Part shown: positions 25,376 to 37,300 of the stretch, piece by piece
How positions within the stretch are numbered: position 1 is the first letter of the stretch
Layout of the letters: the number at the start of each line of letters is the position of its first letter
From: DT-110 sp964342305
Lineage (GTDB): Bacteria; Bacteroidota; Bacteroidia; Chitinophagales; Saprospiraceae
NCBI GenBank assembly: GCA_964342305.1
Contig: CAYFGK010000030.1
Location: 1 to 54,195 of the forward strand
Length of the DNA stretch: 54,195 bases
Direction of reading: 5' to 3'
Notes under the pieces: generated by a model
Told to the model about the DNA's origin: nothing
Database searches by the model: none
Seen by the model: the letters and a program-made list of their open reading frames with translations, nothing else
Made by a program: the position numbers and the translations under genes

Positions 25376-26565
25376 TGACTAGAAAATATCAGGAGTTAAC
25401 ACGCCGTAACGTACGCCATTCATCGCGCATTGAGCTTAGTCAATCGAATCTTAAAAAGAATATCAACTTCATTAAGAAAAAGATAGGTACCCACCCTGTC
25501 CTGTCCAGCGTGGTGAAGGCCAATGCCTACGGACATGGTATTTATACCATGGTGAAAATGCTCGAAAAATGCGGAATTGATCACTTTTCAGTAGCCTCCG
25601 CTTTCGAGGCAGAAGAGGTCCACGCTGTGTGCTCCGAACACTGCACCGTTATGATCATGGGGATACTCTACGATGAAGATATTCCCTGGGCTATCGAGAA
25701 CGGCATTGAATTTTATGTGTTTGCTTACCCACGGTTGAAGCTGGTCCTGGAACATGCCAAAAGGCTTAAAAAGAAGGCTTACGTCCACATCGAAGCCGAA
25801 ACCGGCACTAATCGGACCGGAATGACGATCCCTTTTTACCGCAAGGCACTTACCTTCCTGAAAGAACATCAGGAACACATCGCCTTTCAGGGCCTTTGTA
25901 CGCACCTCGGGGGTGCAGAAACATTGGCGAATCGCTTCCGGATCGACCATCAGATCGAGCGCTACAAAGAGTTTTTGGCTATAGCCAAAAAAAGAAAATT
26001 CATGCCTAAGCTGCGACACATCTCCTGTTCAGCTTCCGCTCTCTCTATGCCCGACACACACCTCGATATGGTCCGGGTGGGTATCGCCACTTACGGTTTC
26101 TGGCCCAGTCCCGACATTTACTACCAACATCTGCAGCAAGAAGGAAAGACTAAGGACAGTCCGTTGCGACGGATCTTCAGTTGGAAAACCGATGTGATGG
26201 ATATTAAGGTAGTGCCTAAGGGAGAGTTCATCGGATACGGAACGGCCTACCAGGCGGCGACCGAAAAACATATTGCCGTAATCCCGCTCGGCTACAGTAA
26301 TGGCTACCCCCGTGGCGAGTCAAACCGGGGGTACGTGCTTATTCACGGACGTAAAGCACGCATCCTGGGCCTTATCAACATGAACCTGTTCATGGTGGAT
26401 ATTACGCACATTCCCAATGTGCAAATCGGAGATGAAGTAGTATTGATCGGAAAGCAAAAGAACATGTCTATTAACGTCAGTTCCTTCACCAACTATACAC
26501 AATTGCTGAACACGGAAATGATGAGTCGCCTGCCCCAGGCTATTCCCCGCCGGATCGTCCGGTGA
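25375..26565 (+). CDS. Alanine racemase-family PLP enzyme, atypical active site
   Basis: 396 residues from the ATG at 25375, which shares its A with the stop of the preceding gene. The fold-type III core is clear: VVKANAYGHG with the PLP lysine Lys48, VRVGIATYG, IGYGTAY with the catalytic-type Tyr288, and PLGYSNGYPR. Two usual positions differ from alanine racemase. The KxDTGM segment that carries the carbamylated lysine reads EAETGTNRTG (Lys to Glu), and the MD of the substrate loop reads MN (Asn337). The protein is therefore probably an amino-acid racemase of altered specificity, working with the ATP-grasp enzyme, rather than the housekeeping Alr. Confidence 0.85.
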   Translation: MTRKYQELTRRNVRHSSRIELSQSNLKKNINFIKKKIGTHPVLSSVVKANAYGHGIYTMVKMLEKCGIDHFSVASAFEAEEVHAVCSEHCTVMIMGILYDEDIPWAIENGIEFYVFAYPRLKLVLEHAKRLKKKAYVHIEAETGTNRTGMTIPFYRKALTFLKEHQEHIAFQGLCTHLGGAETLANRFRIDHQIERYKEFLAIAKKRKFMPKLRHISCSASALSMPDTHLDMVRVGIATYGFWPSPDIYYQHLQQEGKTKDSPLRRIFSWKTDVMDIKVVPKGEFIGYGTAYQAATEKHIAVIPLGYSNGYPRGESNRGYVLIHGRKARILGLINMNLFMVDITHIPNVQIGDEVVLIGKQKNMSINVSSFTNYTQLLNTEMMSRLPQAIPRRIVR

Positions 26566-27147
26566 TCAGGGTTTGATGGGATACAATTCCGCCGCCTGCC
26601 CTACACAACGGATAGCGGATTGCAAAGCGAGTTTCTGCTCCGGAGTCAGCGAGATCGTCCGTTTATAGCCCTTGTAATTGATGCGGATTTTATCAATACT
26701 ATGGTAGGTCAGGCTGTAGAAGACATCGATGGGAACCACACATACGTGGTTGTACAACCGCATATTCGTTTTTTCGTCGAAGGCACCACGGTCCGGCACA
26801 TTCATCAGGGGGATGATATGCCCGTTGTTGAGCATAAGCATAATGGCCTGATCATCATTGATCTGATAGAAATCACGTTCCAGAGCTGCGATGGTCAGGA
26901 AGAAAGAGGCGATCGAATCATTCTCGGTGTAGGAAAACATGAGTTTGGCTTCCTCCACCATCTTTAATTCCCCATCTTCTTCGACGTACGCACTCGGAAT
27001 GACAAACCCAATATTCATGGGCTCAACCGATACAATCTGAGTACTATCGAAAGGATCCAGGGTATTGATCGCATAGGTGCATTGTGCACCCAATTCTCCA
27101 CTTATTCCAACCCACCATAAAACGGCGAGCAGTAGTAATTTCCTCAT
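26566..27147 (-). CDS. Exported protein of unknown function
   Basis: 193 residues from 27147, where MRKLLLLAVLWWVGISGELG forms a signal peptide ending near GAQ. The mature part is mixed alpha/beta, with paired cysteines (QCTYA early; IRCVGQ late) that could form a disulfide. No family recognised. Its stop codon abuts the racemase stop codon, with no base between the convergent genes. A stem-loop upstream separates it from the next minus-strand gene. Confidence 0.65.
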   Translation of the reverse strand: MRKLLLLAVLWWVGISGELGAQCTYAINTLDPFDSTQIVSVEPMNIGFVIPSAYVEEDGELKMVEEAKLMFSYTENDSIASFFLTIAALERDFYQINDDQAIMLMLNNGHIIPLMNVPDRGAFDEKTNMRLYNHVCVVPIDVFYSLTYHSIDKIRINYKGYKRTISLTPEQKLALQSAIRCVGQAAELYPIKP

Positions 27148-27188
27148 AGGTCTTTTCGCCTTTGTTGCAAAAATAGGGCAAAATAAGA

Positions 27189-27219
27189 AGATGGCATCCG
27201 CCTTAAGCAAATGCCATCT
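27189..27219 (-). terminator. Terminator-like hairpin after the 307-residue lipoprotein gene
   Basis: AGATGGCAT (27189-27197) and ATGCCATCT (27211-27219) form a perfect 9-bp stem with a 13-base loop. Read on the minus strand it is followed by TCTTATTTTG, moderately U-rich. Confidence 0.6.
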
Positions 27220-27243
27220 CCTACCAAACGAAAAAACGGCCAT

Positions 27244-28167
27244 TTATTCTACATCGAAGGCCGATTTAATGTCGAATTGGTAATAATCGTTATTATCGTC
27301 TGCCGTCACCACGATCTCCGTCAGGATCAGCAGGAAGTAATCATCATCCCGCTTGATGGCAAAAGCATCACCCGTTGACAATACGGGCGACACGCTGGCT
27401 TCGGTGCCACCGTCGTACAGAGTTTTGACTTCATCCTTAAAACTCACTTCTGAGAAAGTGAAGTTTGCGGTATCAAGCATCACCAGGGTAGCGCCGTTTC
27501 GGGTCTGGATCTGGCGGCGCCAGTTAGAGGGCACCGGCATGTTAATATCAATACCCAAATCCCGCAATTCAGCCATACTCGAATTGGCACTTACCGTTTC
27601 CGGCACATCCAGGTCTAATCCACCCTGTAGCATACCATCTGCATTATTGACCAGGATCATGGTCGCCGTCGTATCGATGGGATTTCGGACTTCTTCCATC
27701 ATAACCTCCACGTCCAGTGAAATCTCGTCCGTCTCACCTACCTCGTCTTCTACGCGGAAAGTGTACGTACGGATCCCTTCGGTACTGTGTGCTTCCAGGT
27801 CGATAATGAGTTCCACTCCATCAACGTCCGAACCTGTGATCAGCAAAGGGTTCTGCACCGTTCTGAAGCCAGCATCAAATTCTAGGCGGGAAGAAGGTAC
27901 CAGATCGCCATCTTCACGAATACCCACCGACTTCAATGGGTTATCGCCCGTTTGAAGGTCGAGTTTTACACGGAAGATGCCTCCGGGTTCCAAAGTCGTA
28001 TCGGAAACGATGGCACCGGATTCATCCAGGAATTGCACAAAAGGAGCCAACGGTGGCAGGGTGCCGCCACCTGGCATTTGTTCTTCGGTACAGCCCGAAA
28101 AAAACAATACACTTACCAGAGTCAGCAGGCTAACTCCCTTCAGGAGTTGATGGGTACAAGTTTTCAT
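27244..28167 (-). CDS. Lipoprotein of unknown function
   Basis: 307 residues from 28167: MKTCTHQLLKGVSLLTLVSV, then a lipobox ending at Cys26. The start at 28203 is less likely because it buries the signal. The mature chain is Asp/Glu-rich and beta-strand-rich, with two Ig-like segments suggested by alternating hydrophobics (IRTYTFRVEDEVGETDEISL). No catalytic motif. Probably an outer-membrane or periplasmic lipoprotein of the kind common in Bacteroidota. It follows the adhesin operon on the same strand but is separated from it by a terminator. Confidence 0.65.
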   Translation of the reverse strand: MKTCTHQLLKGVSLLTLVSVLFFSGCTEEQMPGGGTLPPLAPFVQFLDESGAIVSDTTLEPGGIFRVKLDLQTGDNPLKSVGIREDGDLVPSSRLEFDAGFRTVQNPLLITGSDVDGVELIIDLEAHSTEGIRTYTFRVEDEVGETDEISLDVEVMMEEVRNPIDTTATMILVNNADGMLQGGLDLDVPETVSANSSMAELRDLGIDINMPVPSNWRRQIQTRNGATLVMLDTANFTFSEVSFKDEVKTLYDGGTEASVSPVLSTGDAFAIKRDDDYFLLILTEIVVTADDNNDYYQFDIKSAFDVE

Positions 28168-28269
28168 ATTGGTTGTTCGTGAGGTTAGAGACTGTTTATT
28201 CAAAAGGTCAACTGCAGTATCTATCCCTTTAAATAGCCAGACTCGGAAATGTTTGGATATTAACGCAAA

Positions 28270-28298
28270 AATGCCAAACCCACAACAGATTTGGCATT
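28270..28298 (-). terminator. Rho-independent terminator of the adhesin operon
   Basis: AATGCCAAA (28270-28278) and TTTGGCATT (28290-28298) form a 9-bp stem. On the minus strand it is followed by TTTTGCG, giving a U-tract directly after the stem. It sits 22 bases after the adhesin stop codon. Confidence 0.75.
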
Positions 28299-28319
28299 CT
28301 TAACGGCTTTTTAAGGTGC

Positions 28320-31300
28320 TTATCGCAAAAGCGTAATATTTCCTTTCAACAGATACAATTCGCCATCAACGGCGCAGCGGTATTGTACCACGTAGGCATA
28401 CACATCGGGAGGTAATTCGCGACCCTGGTACATGCCGTTCCAGCCCTGATCGTCCTTGTCCGTTGAGTAGTATACTTCTTCTCCCCAACGGGCCACGATA
28501 CTGAATTCGAAGTCCTCCTCCAGAATGACTTCTCCAAAAACACGGACAAAATCATTCATACCGTCTCCATTTGGCGTAAAACCACTGGGTACGAAAACAA
28601 AGGGTGGCTCACAGGCGCTTACGGTAATATTGACCCGCAGGGTATCGCTCAAACAACCATCCTTGGATACCACTACCGCAATTTCCACCGACTCGTCCGG
28701 ACTTACCAGGATAGAGGATTCCGTTTCTCCTTCGATCAACACACTATCCTGGAACCACTCATACACACAGTCATCGCATCCTACGACATTCACTGTAGTA
28801 GACTCACCGGGTAACAACATTGAGTCCTCTACTTCCAGCGTGAGCTGGTCGTTGAGGTTCAGGGGCTGCAGTTCGGTAGTTCGCACGGCCGTGCAACCAA
28901 ACTGATTCGACAGCTCCACTTCGGCGAGTACCATACCTTCCACCCGGTAAGTTACCTGAGGACCGGCCAGTGGATCACCACCGACCAAAAGGTCTTCGGG
29001 ACTCCACAGGTAGGTAAGGCTCTGTGAGGTATCCTGGTTGTCGATCCGTACCCGAACGGTATCTCCATCGATACAAGCGACATCCAATACGACCAGATCA
29101 GCCATGATCGGGCGGTAACTAACCACTATACTATCGACTGCAAAACATCCGGTAACCGGATCCATGCCGCGCACGTAGAAAGTGCGATCCCCTACTTCGG
29201 CCGCAATAGTGATGGCGGAGTCAGTAGTTATTTCATTGCTGAAGTCCGGCTCCTCCGACCAGCTCCAATTTAATCCGGCTGGCCCCTCGGCGCCTATTGT
29301 TAAGGGCTCTAACGCACAAAGTACCGTATCACCCTGAATGGACACCTCCGGCAATTCAGCTACGACCACCTGTGTGCTGTCTACATAAGTACACTGACCC
29401 GACGGGTCGGTAATGGTAACCCGGAACAATTGATCGGTCCCGACAAACGCATTCGGATTACCCGTGAATGGGTCGTCCAATTGATCGGCTGGCGACCACT
29501 CGTAGCCAAAGGTGGTATCGGCCATAGGATGCAGCCCGACCGGAGCTCCATCGCAGCTGTACACCGTATCCGGTGGTAAGGTCACCGAGAAATCGGGACT
29601 TGTAACCACCACCGAATCCAGCACCGAGGTTCCGCATACGGTATCCTGCACCATTACGTAATAGACATTCCGGCCCGGCTCGGGCTGAATGTCCAGATTC
29701 GTTTCTGTTCCCAACACATTACCGGCCGGAGGAAGGTCGTCAGTCCAGGTCACCACGTTCTGTGGACCGGTAACTACCTGGATCGTCGCTGAATCACCTG
29801 CACAAATAAGCGTATCGGGCGTCAGCTCATCAATCGTTGCTGTTGGCTGGATCCTGACCAATACACTATCAAAATAGCTACAACCATTTGAATCAACCGC
29901 CTCGACCATAAATAATTGGTCGCTGGTAAGGGTTGCCAGCGGGTTAGGTGAAGATGGATCATCGAGTAATCCGGCTGGCGACCAGCTATAAGTGTAGCTG
30001 GAATCAGCCCCCGGGTTTATTGCCCCCGCTTCACCGGCACAAATAAAGGCGCTGTCGGCGACGACAGGTGGATTGCCGCCCACTTCAACGACCAGGGTAT
30101 CGAAAGCTACGGCTCCACTATTCGAAATGGCGGATACGATGTAAGTATTGGTTCCGGTAGCAGGCAAGGTGGTAACCATGGGGCCCGTACCAACCGGTGT
30201 GCCGTCTTCGAGGTTCCATTCCACCAGATTAGCGCAAGAAACCTCAGCCACCAGAGTAACCGAGTCTCCGGGACAAGCAAATTGGTCTTCGCCGGCCCGA
30301 ACCGTAGGTTCAAACTGCACATCCACCACCACCGTTTCACGGGTGGTGCACCCGGTAGCCGGATCGGTAATATCGACCCGGTATATTTGATCGTCGGTCA
30401 GGGTTGCCGTAGGGTTGGCACTGGTTGGATCATCCAGCCCCAGAGTAGGCAACCACGAATAGTCGAACTCAGGGGATGCTGGATCGGGATTCAGGGGTGT
30501 TGGTTCATTCAGGCAAACCACCACGGTATCGGGCAGCATCACGCTGAAATCAAGTACGGTCACTACTACCGAATCGGTAAAGGTGGTGCCGCAAACATCG
30601 TCTACGCCCTGGAAGTAGTATATATTTTGGCCGGTGACCGGATTTACATCCAGCGAATCGCCCGTTGCCAGCAATTGATTCAAATCAGCATCGGCGTACC
30701 AGGTGATGGTTACCCCGGAATCAGCTTCCGCAAAAAGGGTCAGTGGCTCCGGTCCGCACAGGGTCGTATCCGGTGATTTCGCACCGGCATTTATTCCATC
30801 CCGTACCTCTACGGTCACTTCGTCCGTAAATGTGCAGCCATTGGAATCCGTGGCCGTCACACCATAGGTCTGGTCGGCCGATATGGTCACTTGCGGATTA
30901 GCTGAGTTGGGATCATCCAATCCTTCGGCGGGACTCCACTGGTAGGTATAATCCAGGTCAGCTCCGGGATTCAAACTCGTCGGTGTATCGGGACAAGCCT
31001 CAATGCTATCGGCAATTACCGGCGGAGTTCCTACACCAGTGACGGTAACCGTATCGGTAGCAAGCCCTCCCGTAATACTGGTAGCCGTGGCGATATACCG
31101 TACGGGACCAGTAGCAACCTCAATGATTATTTCAGAACCTTCACCAATCGGAGTGCCATCTTCCGTTGTCCATTCGATTCGATCAGCGCATTCGGTCATT
31201 GCGGTCAGGGTAACCATCTCACCGATACAGGCTTCTACATCCATCCCCACCTGTACGGTAGGTTCGTCAAGTACGTCCACAAAAACAGTATCCTGACCAC

Positions 31301-34300
31301 TGCAACCGGTCTCCTCGTCCGTAATGGTTACAATATATGTTTGGTCCGCCAGCAAAGTCGCTACCGGATTGGGCACATTCGGATTATCGAGGCCGTCAGC
31401 GGGTGACCATTGGTAGGTTAAGCCGTCGGTGGGTCCATCCGGGTTCAAAGGTGTCGGCTCATCGATACAGGCAATCACGGTATCGGACAACATTACCGTA
31501 AAGTCGAGGACCGTGATTACGACCGAATCTACATAGGAAGTGGTACAAACGGTATCCACGCCTTCCAGGTAGTACACATTGCGACCGGTCGATGGAGTGA
31601 CCGTCAGGTTACCCCCGGTACTCAATTCGTTCATAAGCCCGGCATCTGTATACCACGTTATTTGTACACCGGAGTCTGCTTCCGCAAAAAGAGTCAGCGT
31701 TTCCGGGGCGCAAATCGTGGAATCACTGGACTTATCACCGGCATCCAGGCCATCCCGCACGGCCACTTGTACCTCATCCGTGAACGTACAACCGTTGTTA
31801 TCCGTGGCAGTCACAGTGTAGATTTGGTCAGTACTCGCCGTAACCATTGGGTTCGGGGCGTTCGGATCGCTCAATCCGGCGGCAGGACTCCATTGGTAGG
31901 TATAATCGAGGTTAGCTCCGGGATTCAGTTCTGACGGCGTATTGGGGCAAACGGTTATCATATCTGCCACTACGGGTGGCTCTCCGAGTCCGGATACGAC
32001 AATGGTATCCCTGGCTTCACGTCCCGAGTTTGTGGAAGCTACCGCAATGTAAGACACCGAGCCGGCACCAACCGTAATGGTTATTTCCAGACCTTCTCCG
32101 ACTGTCATTCCAGCTTCATCCGTCCAGATTATCTGATCGGCACATTGGGTAGCGGCCGTCAGGATCAGAGATTCACCGACACACGCACTGGTATCGGGCC
32201 CTGCGCTAACGGATGGCTCTTCCAACACATCCACGAATACTGTATCCAGAGCGATACAGCCCGTGGCGGTCTCCGTTACGGTGACCATGTAGCTCTGGTC
32301 CTCCGTCAATGCCACCAACGGGTTGGCGGAATTCGGATCATTGATGCCGGTGTTTGGTGACCACCGGTAGGTTACTCCTGCCATTGGACCATCGGGATTG
32401 AGTGGAGTTGGATCTCCCACGCAAGCAATCACGGTATCCCGCAACATAATGGTAAACTCATTGACCGTAACCACTATGGAATCTTCGTAGGTATTATTAC
32501 ATACCTCATCTTCCAGCAGTACATAAAAGACATTACGCCCTTCGCTGAGGTTCGCTGAATAATCAAGGCCTTCGGCCAGCAAATCAGTCCGGTCAGCATC
32601 GGCATACCAGGTCACGGTCACACCACTATCGGGTCGCACGGAAAGATCTACCGGGTCGGTAGTACATACCGTGGTGTCGGGCGTTTTGGCGCCGGGATCA
32701 AGTCCATCGCGAACGGCGACCTTTACTGTATCCCGGAAGGTACACCCGTTGGTATCCTGCGTCATAACTACGTATTCCTGATCCTCGGTAATAGACGCGG
32801 AAGGATTCGGGCTGTTCGCATCATCCAGTCCCCTGACTGGCGACCACACATAGGTATAGTTTAGATCAGGATTTGGATTCAGCGGTGTAGGTGTATCCGG
32901 GCAAACCAGTACCTGATCCGGCAGTTCGGGTTGGGTGCCAATAACGGTTACTACCACCGTATCAGAAACCACATTGCCGATGGCCGATAACCCGGAGACG
33001 ATATAGGTGTTATTCGTCGCTGCGGGTACGATGGTCAAGCTGGCACCAACCTGAAGTAAATTTCCGGCCTCATCGGTCCAGTTGATCAGTCCCAGGCACT
33101 GTTGTTGCGCTTCAATGGTCACCGAAACACCTGCACATACAGTCAGATCAGGTCCGGCATCTATCGTTGGCTCATCAATAATAATTGCGGCGACCGTATC
33201 CAGTACGGTGCAGCCCGACGATGGGTCAGTAACCGTCACCCGGAATTGTTGATCCATATTGATAGTCGCCGAAGGATTCACCGCCATAGGATCGTCCAGA
33301 TCAGCAATTGGTGACCATCGGAAGTTAAAACCATCTCCCAGACGCTCGGGATTTAAAGGCGTTGGTAATCCCAGACAGGCCACCACAGTGTCGGGCAGTA
33401 CAATATCCAGGACTACGTTATTAATCGCAATCTCATCAGAAACCGTTTCCCCGGTCAGGGTCGTACCCAGTACTGTAAAGAATTGGGTGCCGGGTTGTAA
33501 TGCTACTGTAACCGATACTCCGGTTCCGATCGGATTCCCATCCTGATCCTCCCAGCGCAGATCGTCAACACACTGGAAATTTGCGGTAAGCGTGATAGAG
33601 TCCAGTGCACAAACTTGCTGATCGGGACCAGCATCCAGTGTTGACTGATTCTGAACATCCACAAATACTTCATCCGTGATGGTACACATCCGAACCGGAT
33701 CGGTCACCGTTACCTGGAAGGTCTGATCCTCCTGCAGCGTTGCCGTCGGATTACTGGGAATAGTCAGATCCAGATCACCGGCAGGAGACCAGGAGTACTC
33801 CAAAGTCATATCTCCCCCAGGGTTTATAGCAATTGCTTCCCCCGGGCAAGCCACAACCGTATCACGCAGGGGTGGCATAAAATCACCAACCCGGATTTCA
33901 ATAGTATCCCGGATCAGGCATCCGTCATTCGTGTTGGTCTCTGCAACCAACTGAAAAGTATCCATAATGGGAAGGGTTACGGATTCCCCGAATCCGAGCG
34001 GTGTGCCGGGTTCTTCCAGACTATACCAGCTTAGCGTATTGGGATCTAAGCCACTCGTCTGAGCAGTAATGGTCAGGTCACCAGGGGCACATATTGAGGT
34101 ATCTGCGCCCAGATCGATCTGACCTTCACTAAATAGATTCAACTCTACAAATCCCGTCTGGGTACATCCGGTCCGGCTATCCGTAATAGTCAACCCGTAA
34201 GTTCTCGGAGAAAAGATGATAGCTACCGGCCGGTCGGGATCGGTCAGATCCAGATCAGTAGTATCACTCCACTCATAAGTCAGAAAACCTATGGCTTCGG

Positions 34301-37300
34301 GATCACATGCCAACAGCAAAACGGTCGGACTGCCGGGACACAGTGTGTCAACGTACGGCAGACTACAAGCAGGGCCATTGCCCTCAAACGCATACCGAAC
34401 AATCCCCTGACAACCATCCGGGTTTTGCGCGAAAGCGAAATACGTCTGGAAACCTTCCTGAACAATCACCGGCAATTGAGGCCCCATCCCGGCTGAGTCG
34501 GTCAGTTCTTCATCGGTGTACCAGGTGATCTCTACATTTTCCTGAGTCGGGAAAACGCCCACCTCCAGATCGAGGGTGTCACCAACGCACAGGGCTTCGG
34601 GCAAGTTGGTCAGCGGTCTGACGTCGAGTGTATCTCCGACCACCACTACCACCTCCTTGGTAACCTCACAGGCCAGACCAGAGGTGTTTTCGGTTATAAC
34701 CACTGTATAGACAGTGGTCGTATCCCCCATGAAGATGGGGTTATTTACGGTGGATTCACTCAACCCTTCCGGCGGGGACCAGGAATACGAGTACTCCGGA
34801 TTAGCATCGGGAGCCAACTCTATGTTTTGCCCCGTACAGGCTACGACCGTATCGGGAATATCGTCGGTAATCAACGCAGGCTCGACGTACCTGGTAATGG
34901 TCTCGGTACATCCAAATTGGTTTTTGACCTCACCGGTAATGGTATAGGCGAAATCGGGAACCCGGAACAGTGGTTCGGCAGTTCCGTTTTGCGAAAGCAG
35001 TAAATTATCGGGCGACCAGGAATAGGTTAAGTTTTGATCCGGATCCAGATTAGTAACCGTCAGGGGAATGGATTCACCCGGACAAGCGATCAGGGTATCC
35101 TGAGAAGGCACAACCTCAATATTTATGGCGCGGTTGGCTACCTCAATGGTATCACTGGCGGTACAGGTACTGCCTACTCCGGTAGCGACTACGATGTAGG
35201 AGGCTGTCGAGTCGGGGAAAACCGCCACTTGCTGGTTTTCACTAATCAATTGTCCGTCGATATCAAACCACTGGTAAGTGGCCGGAGCCGAAGCAGCAGC
35301 ACTAAGGGCAATGGGAGCTCCGCAGAGCACCGTATCGCCATTTATAGCAACATCCAGGGAGTCAGTTACTACTACCAAAACACTATCGGTCAGTGTACAG
35401 CCCAGCGAATCAGTCCCGGTTACTGTAACCCGATAAAGCGTTGTTTCTTCAGGCATAGCAGTGGGCGCCGCTACCGCAGGATCGTCCAACCCGAGCGCCG
35501 GTGACCAACTGTACGTGAAAGCGGGATCGGCTGCACCAGGATCACCAAGCTGAACGGCACTGCCTCCACAAACAAGCAAGGTATCGGGTAGATCCAACGT
35601 CGGCACCGTCACTTCAACCGTTTGGGTCGACCGGAAAACACATCCATCAAGTGTAGTGAGGATAGCTTCGACCTGATAGACTCCCGATTCGGTGAACGAA
35701 ATAATGGGGCTTTCGCCAAAAATGGTATCACGTCCATCGGAAACGACCCAGGCTCGTGTAACTATCTGGTCGGCGGGTGTCGACACATCCGTAAACTGAA
35801 AAGTCGCCTGACCGCCAGTACAAGAGAGGAAGGTTTGTTCTATTCCCAAATCGACAGGAAAGCTTTCAATGGTAATTGTTTGCATTACCGTATCAATACA
35901 TGCAGCATCGTAGACGAGGGTGAGACTGACGGAATAAGTACCCGGCTCGGAGTACTGGTAGGTCGGATTTTCGTCTGTGGAACCCGCTGTGGGATTATTC
36001 GGGTCGCCAAAATTCCATTCGTACCCAAAGGCACCAACACTTTGGTTAATGAACTGCACCGTTCCGTTCGAACAGGTATCGAATTCTACCTGAAAACTCA
36101 GGTTCAGGTTATCGCCTATAATGACCAGCACAGTGGAATCGGTAGCTGTGCAGCCATCCGGATTGGTAGCCGTAACCGTGAGGGTATATTCGCCCGGATC
36201 AGCAACGATCTCCGGATTAGCGGTGCTGCCACCGGAGGCGATCAGGTCGCTGGGGGCCCATTCATACGAGAGGCTATCGCCAGTTGATGCCAGCATTAAG
36301 TCAATTTCATCACCAGGACAAATCGTTATGGTATCGGGAAGCGACACCCCGATTGGCTGACTCTCGTAGTCGATGGCTTGCGTTTCGGAACATCCGTAAC
36401 GGTCGGTTGCTGTAACCAGGATTTGAAAGTTGGTGTCGAGTGGCGGCGTGTATGCGGGCCCCGTAGCCAGTACATTACCCAAAGAATCCTCCCAGACAAC
36501 AGTTGCTTCCTGATCTGTGTTTGCTTCCAGGAAGCGGTTCTCGGAACAAGCAGCCCCTTCCACATCCACGGTCAGATTTATCGGAGGAGGCACAAAAGCC
36601 ACCATGGTATCGGTCACCGTACAACCGGTCCCGATCAATCCGGCAGTCAGCACGTAAACCGTCGTTTCTTCCGGAGAGAAAACCGGACGCATACTGGTCG
36701 GATCGCTGATCCCGGTAGTCGGGCTCCATTGGTAGCTATACTGTGGATCCTGGATCAGGTTTACCGTTGCTGATTCCCCCCGGCAGACGATCAGGGTATC
36801 CGGTATGTTCCGGGTTAAGCTGTCGGGGAAAGTGATCATGACCATGCTCTTCACCGTATCCAGGCACCCTTCTTCGTTCTCAACGGTGAGGGTTACCGTA
36901 GTTACCCCTTCATTGGTAAAGACAAAGCTGGGGCTGTCCTCCGTCGAAGAACGCCCGTCTTTCAGCGTCCACTCCCGTCGAATAACCGGACTTGAACTGG
37001 TCGAATTGTCATTGAAGTTGATGGCTATTCCATTGGGGCCACACCCCATATAATCGTAGGTAAAGTCAGCATCTACAAACTGATCGCCTACATCCACGAC
37101 CTTTTCGATGGTATCGCGGGCACCCATGTCGGAGATGGCAATGAGCTGTACCTGGTACATACCCGGTGCGGGATAGGTATACGTAGGGTTCGCAGCCGTT
37201 GACCGCACGGAATCGGCATCAATACTGGTATCAAACCACCAAAGGTACCGGTCAGCTCCTTCACTAAGGTTGGTAAAATCTACGTCCAGGGAACCGCACT

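Noticed and set aside
29592..33410. Large 954-bp repeats considered as a mobile element
   Set aside because: They are in frame within one adhesin gene and encode domains; there are no transposase or end repeats.
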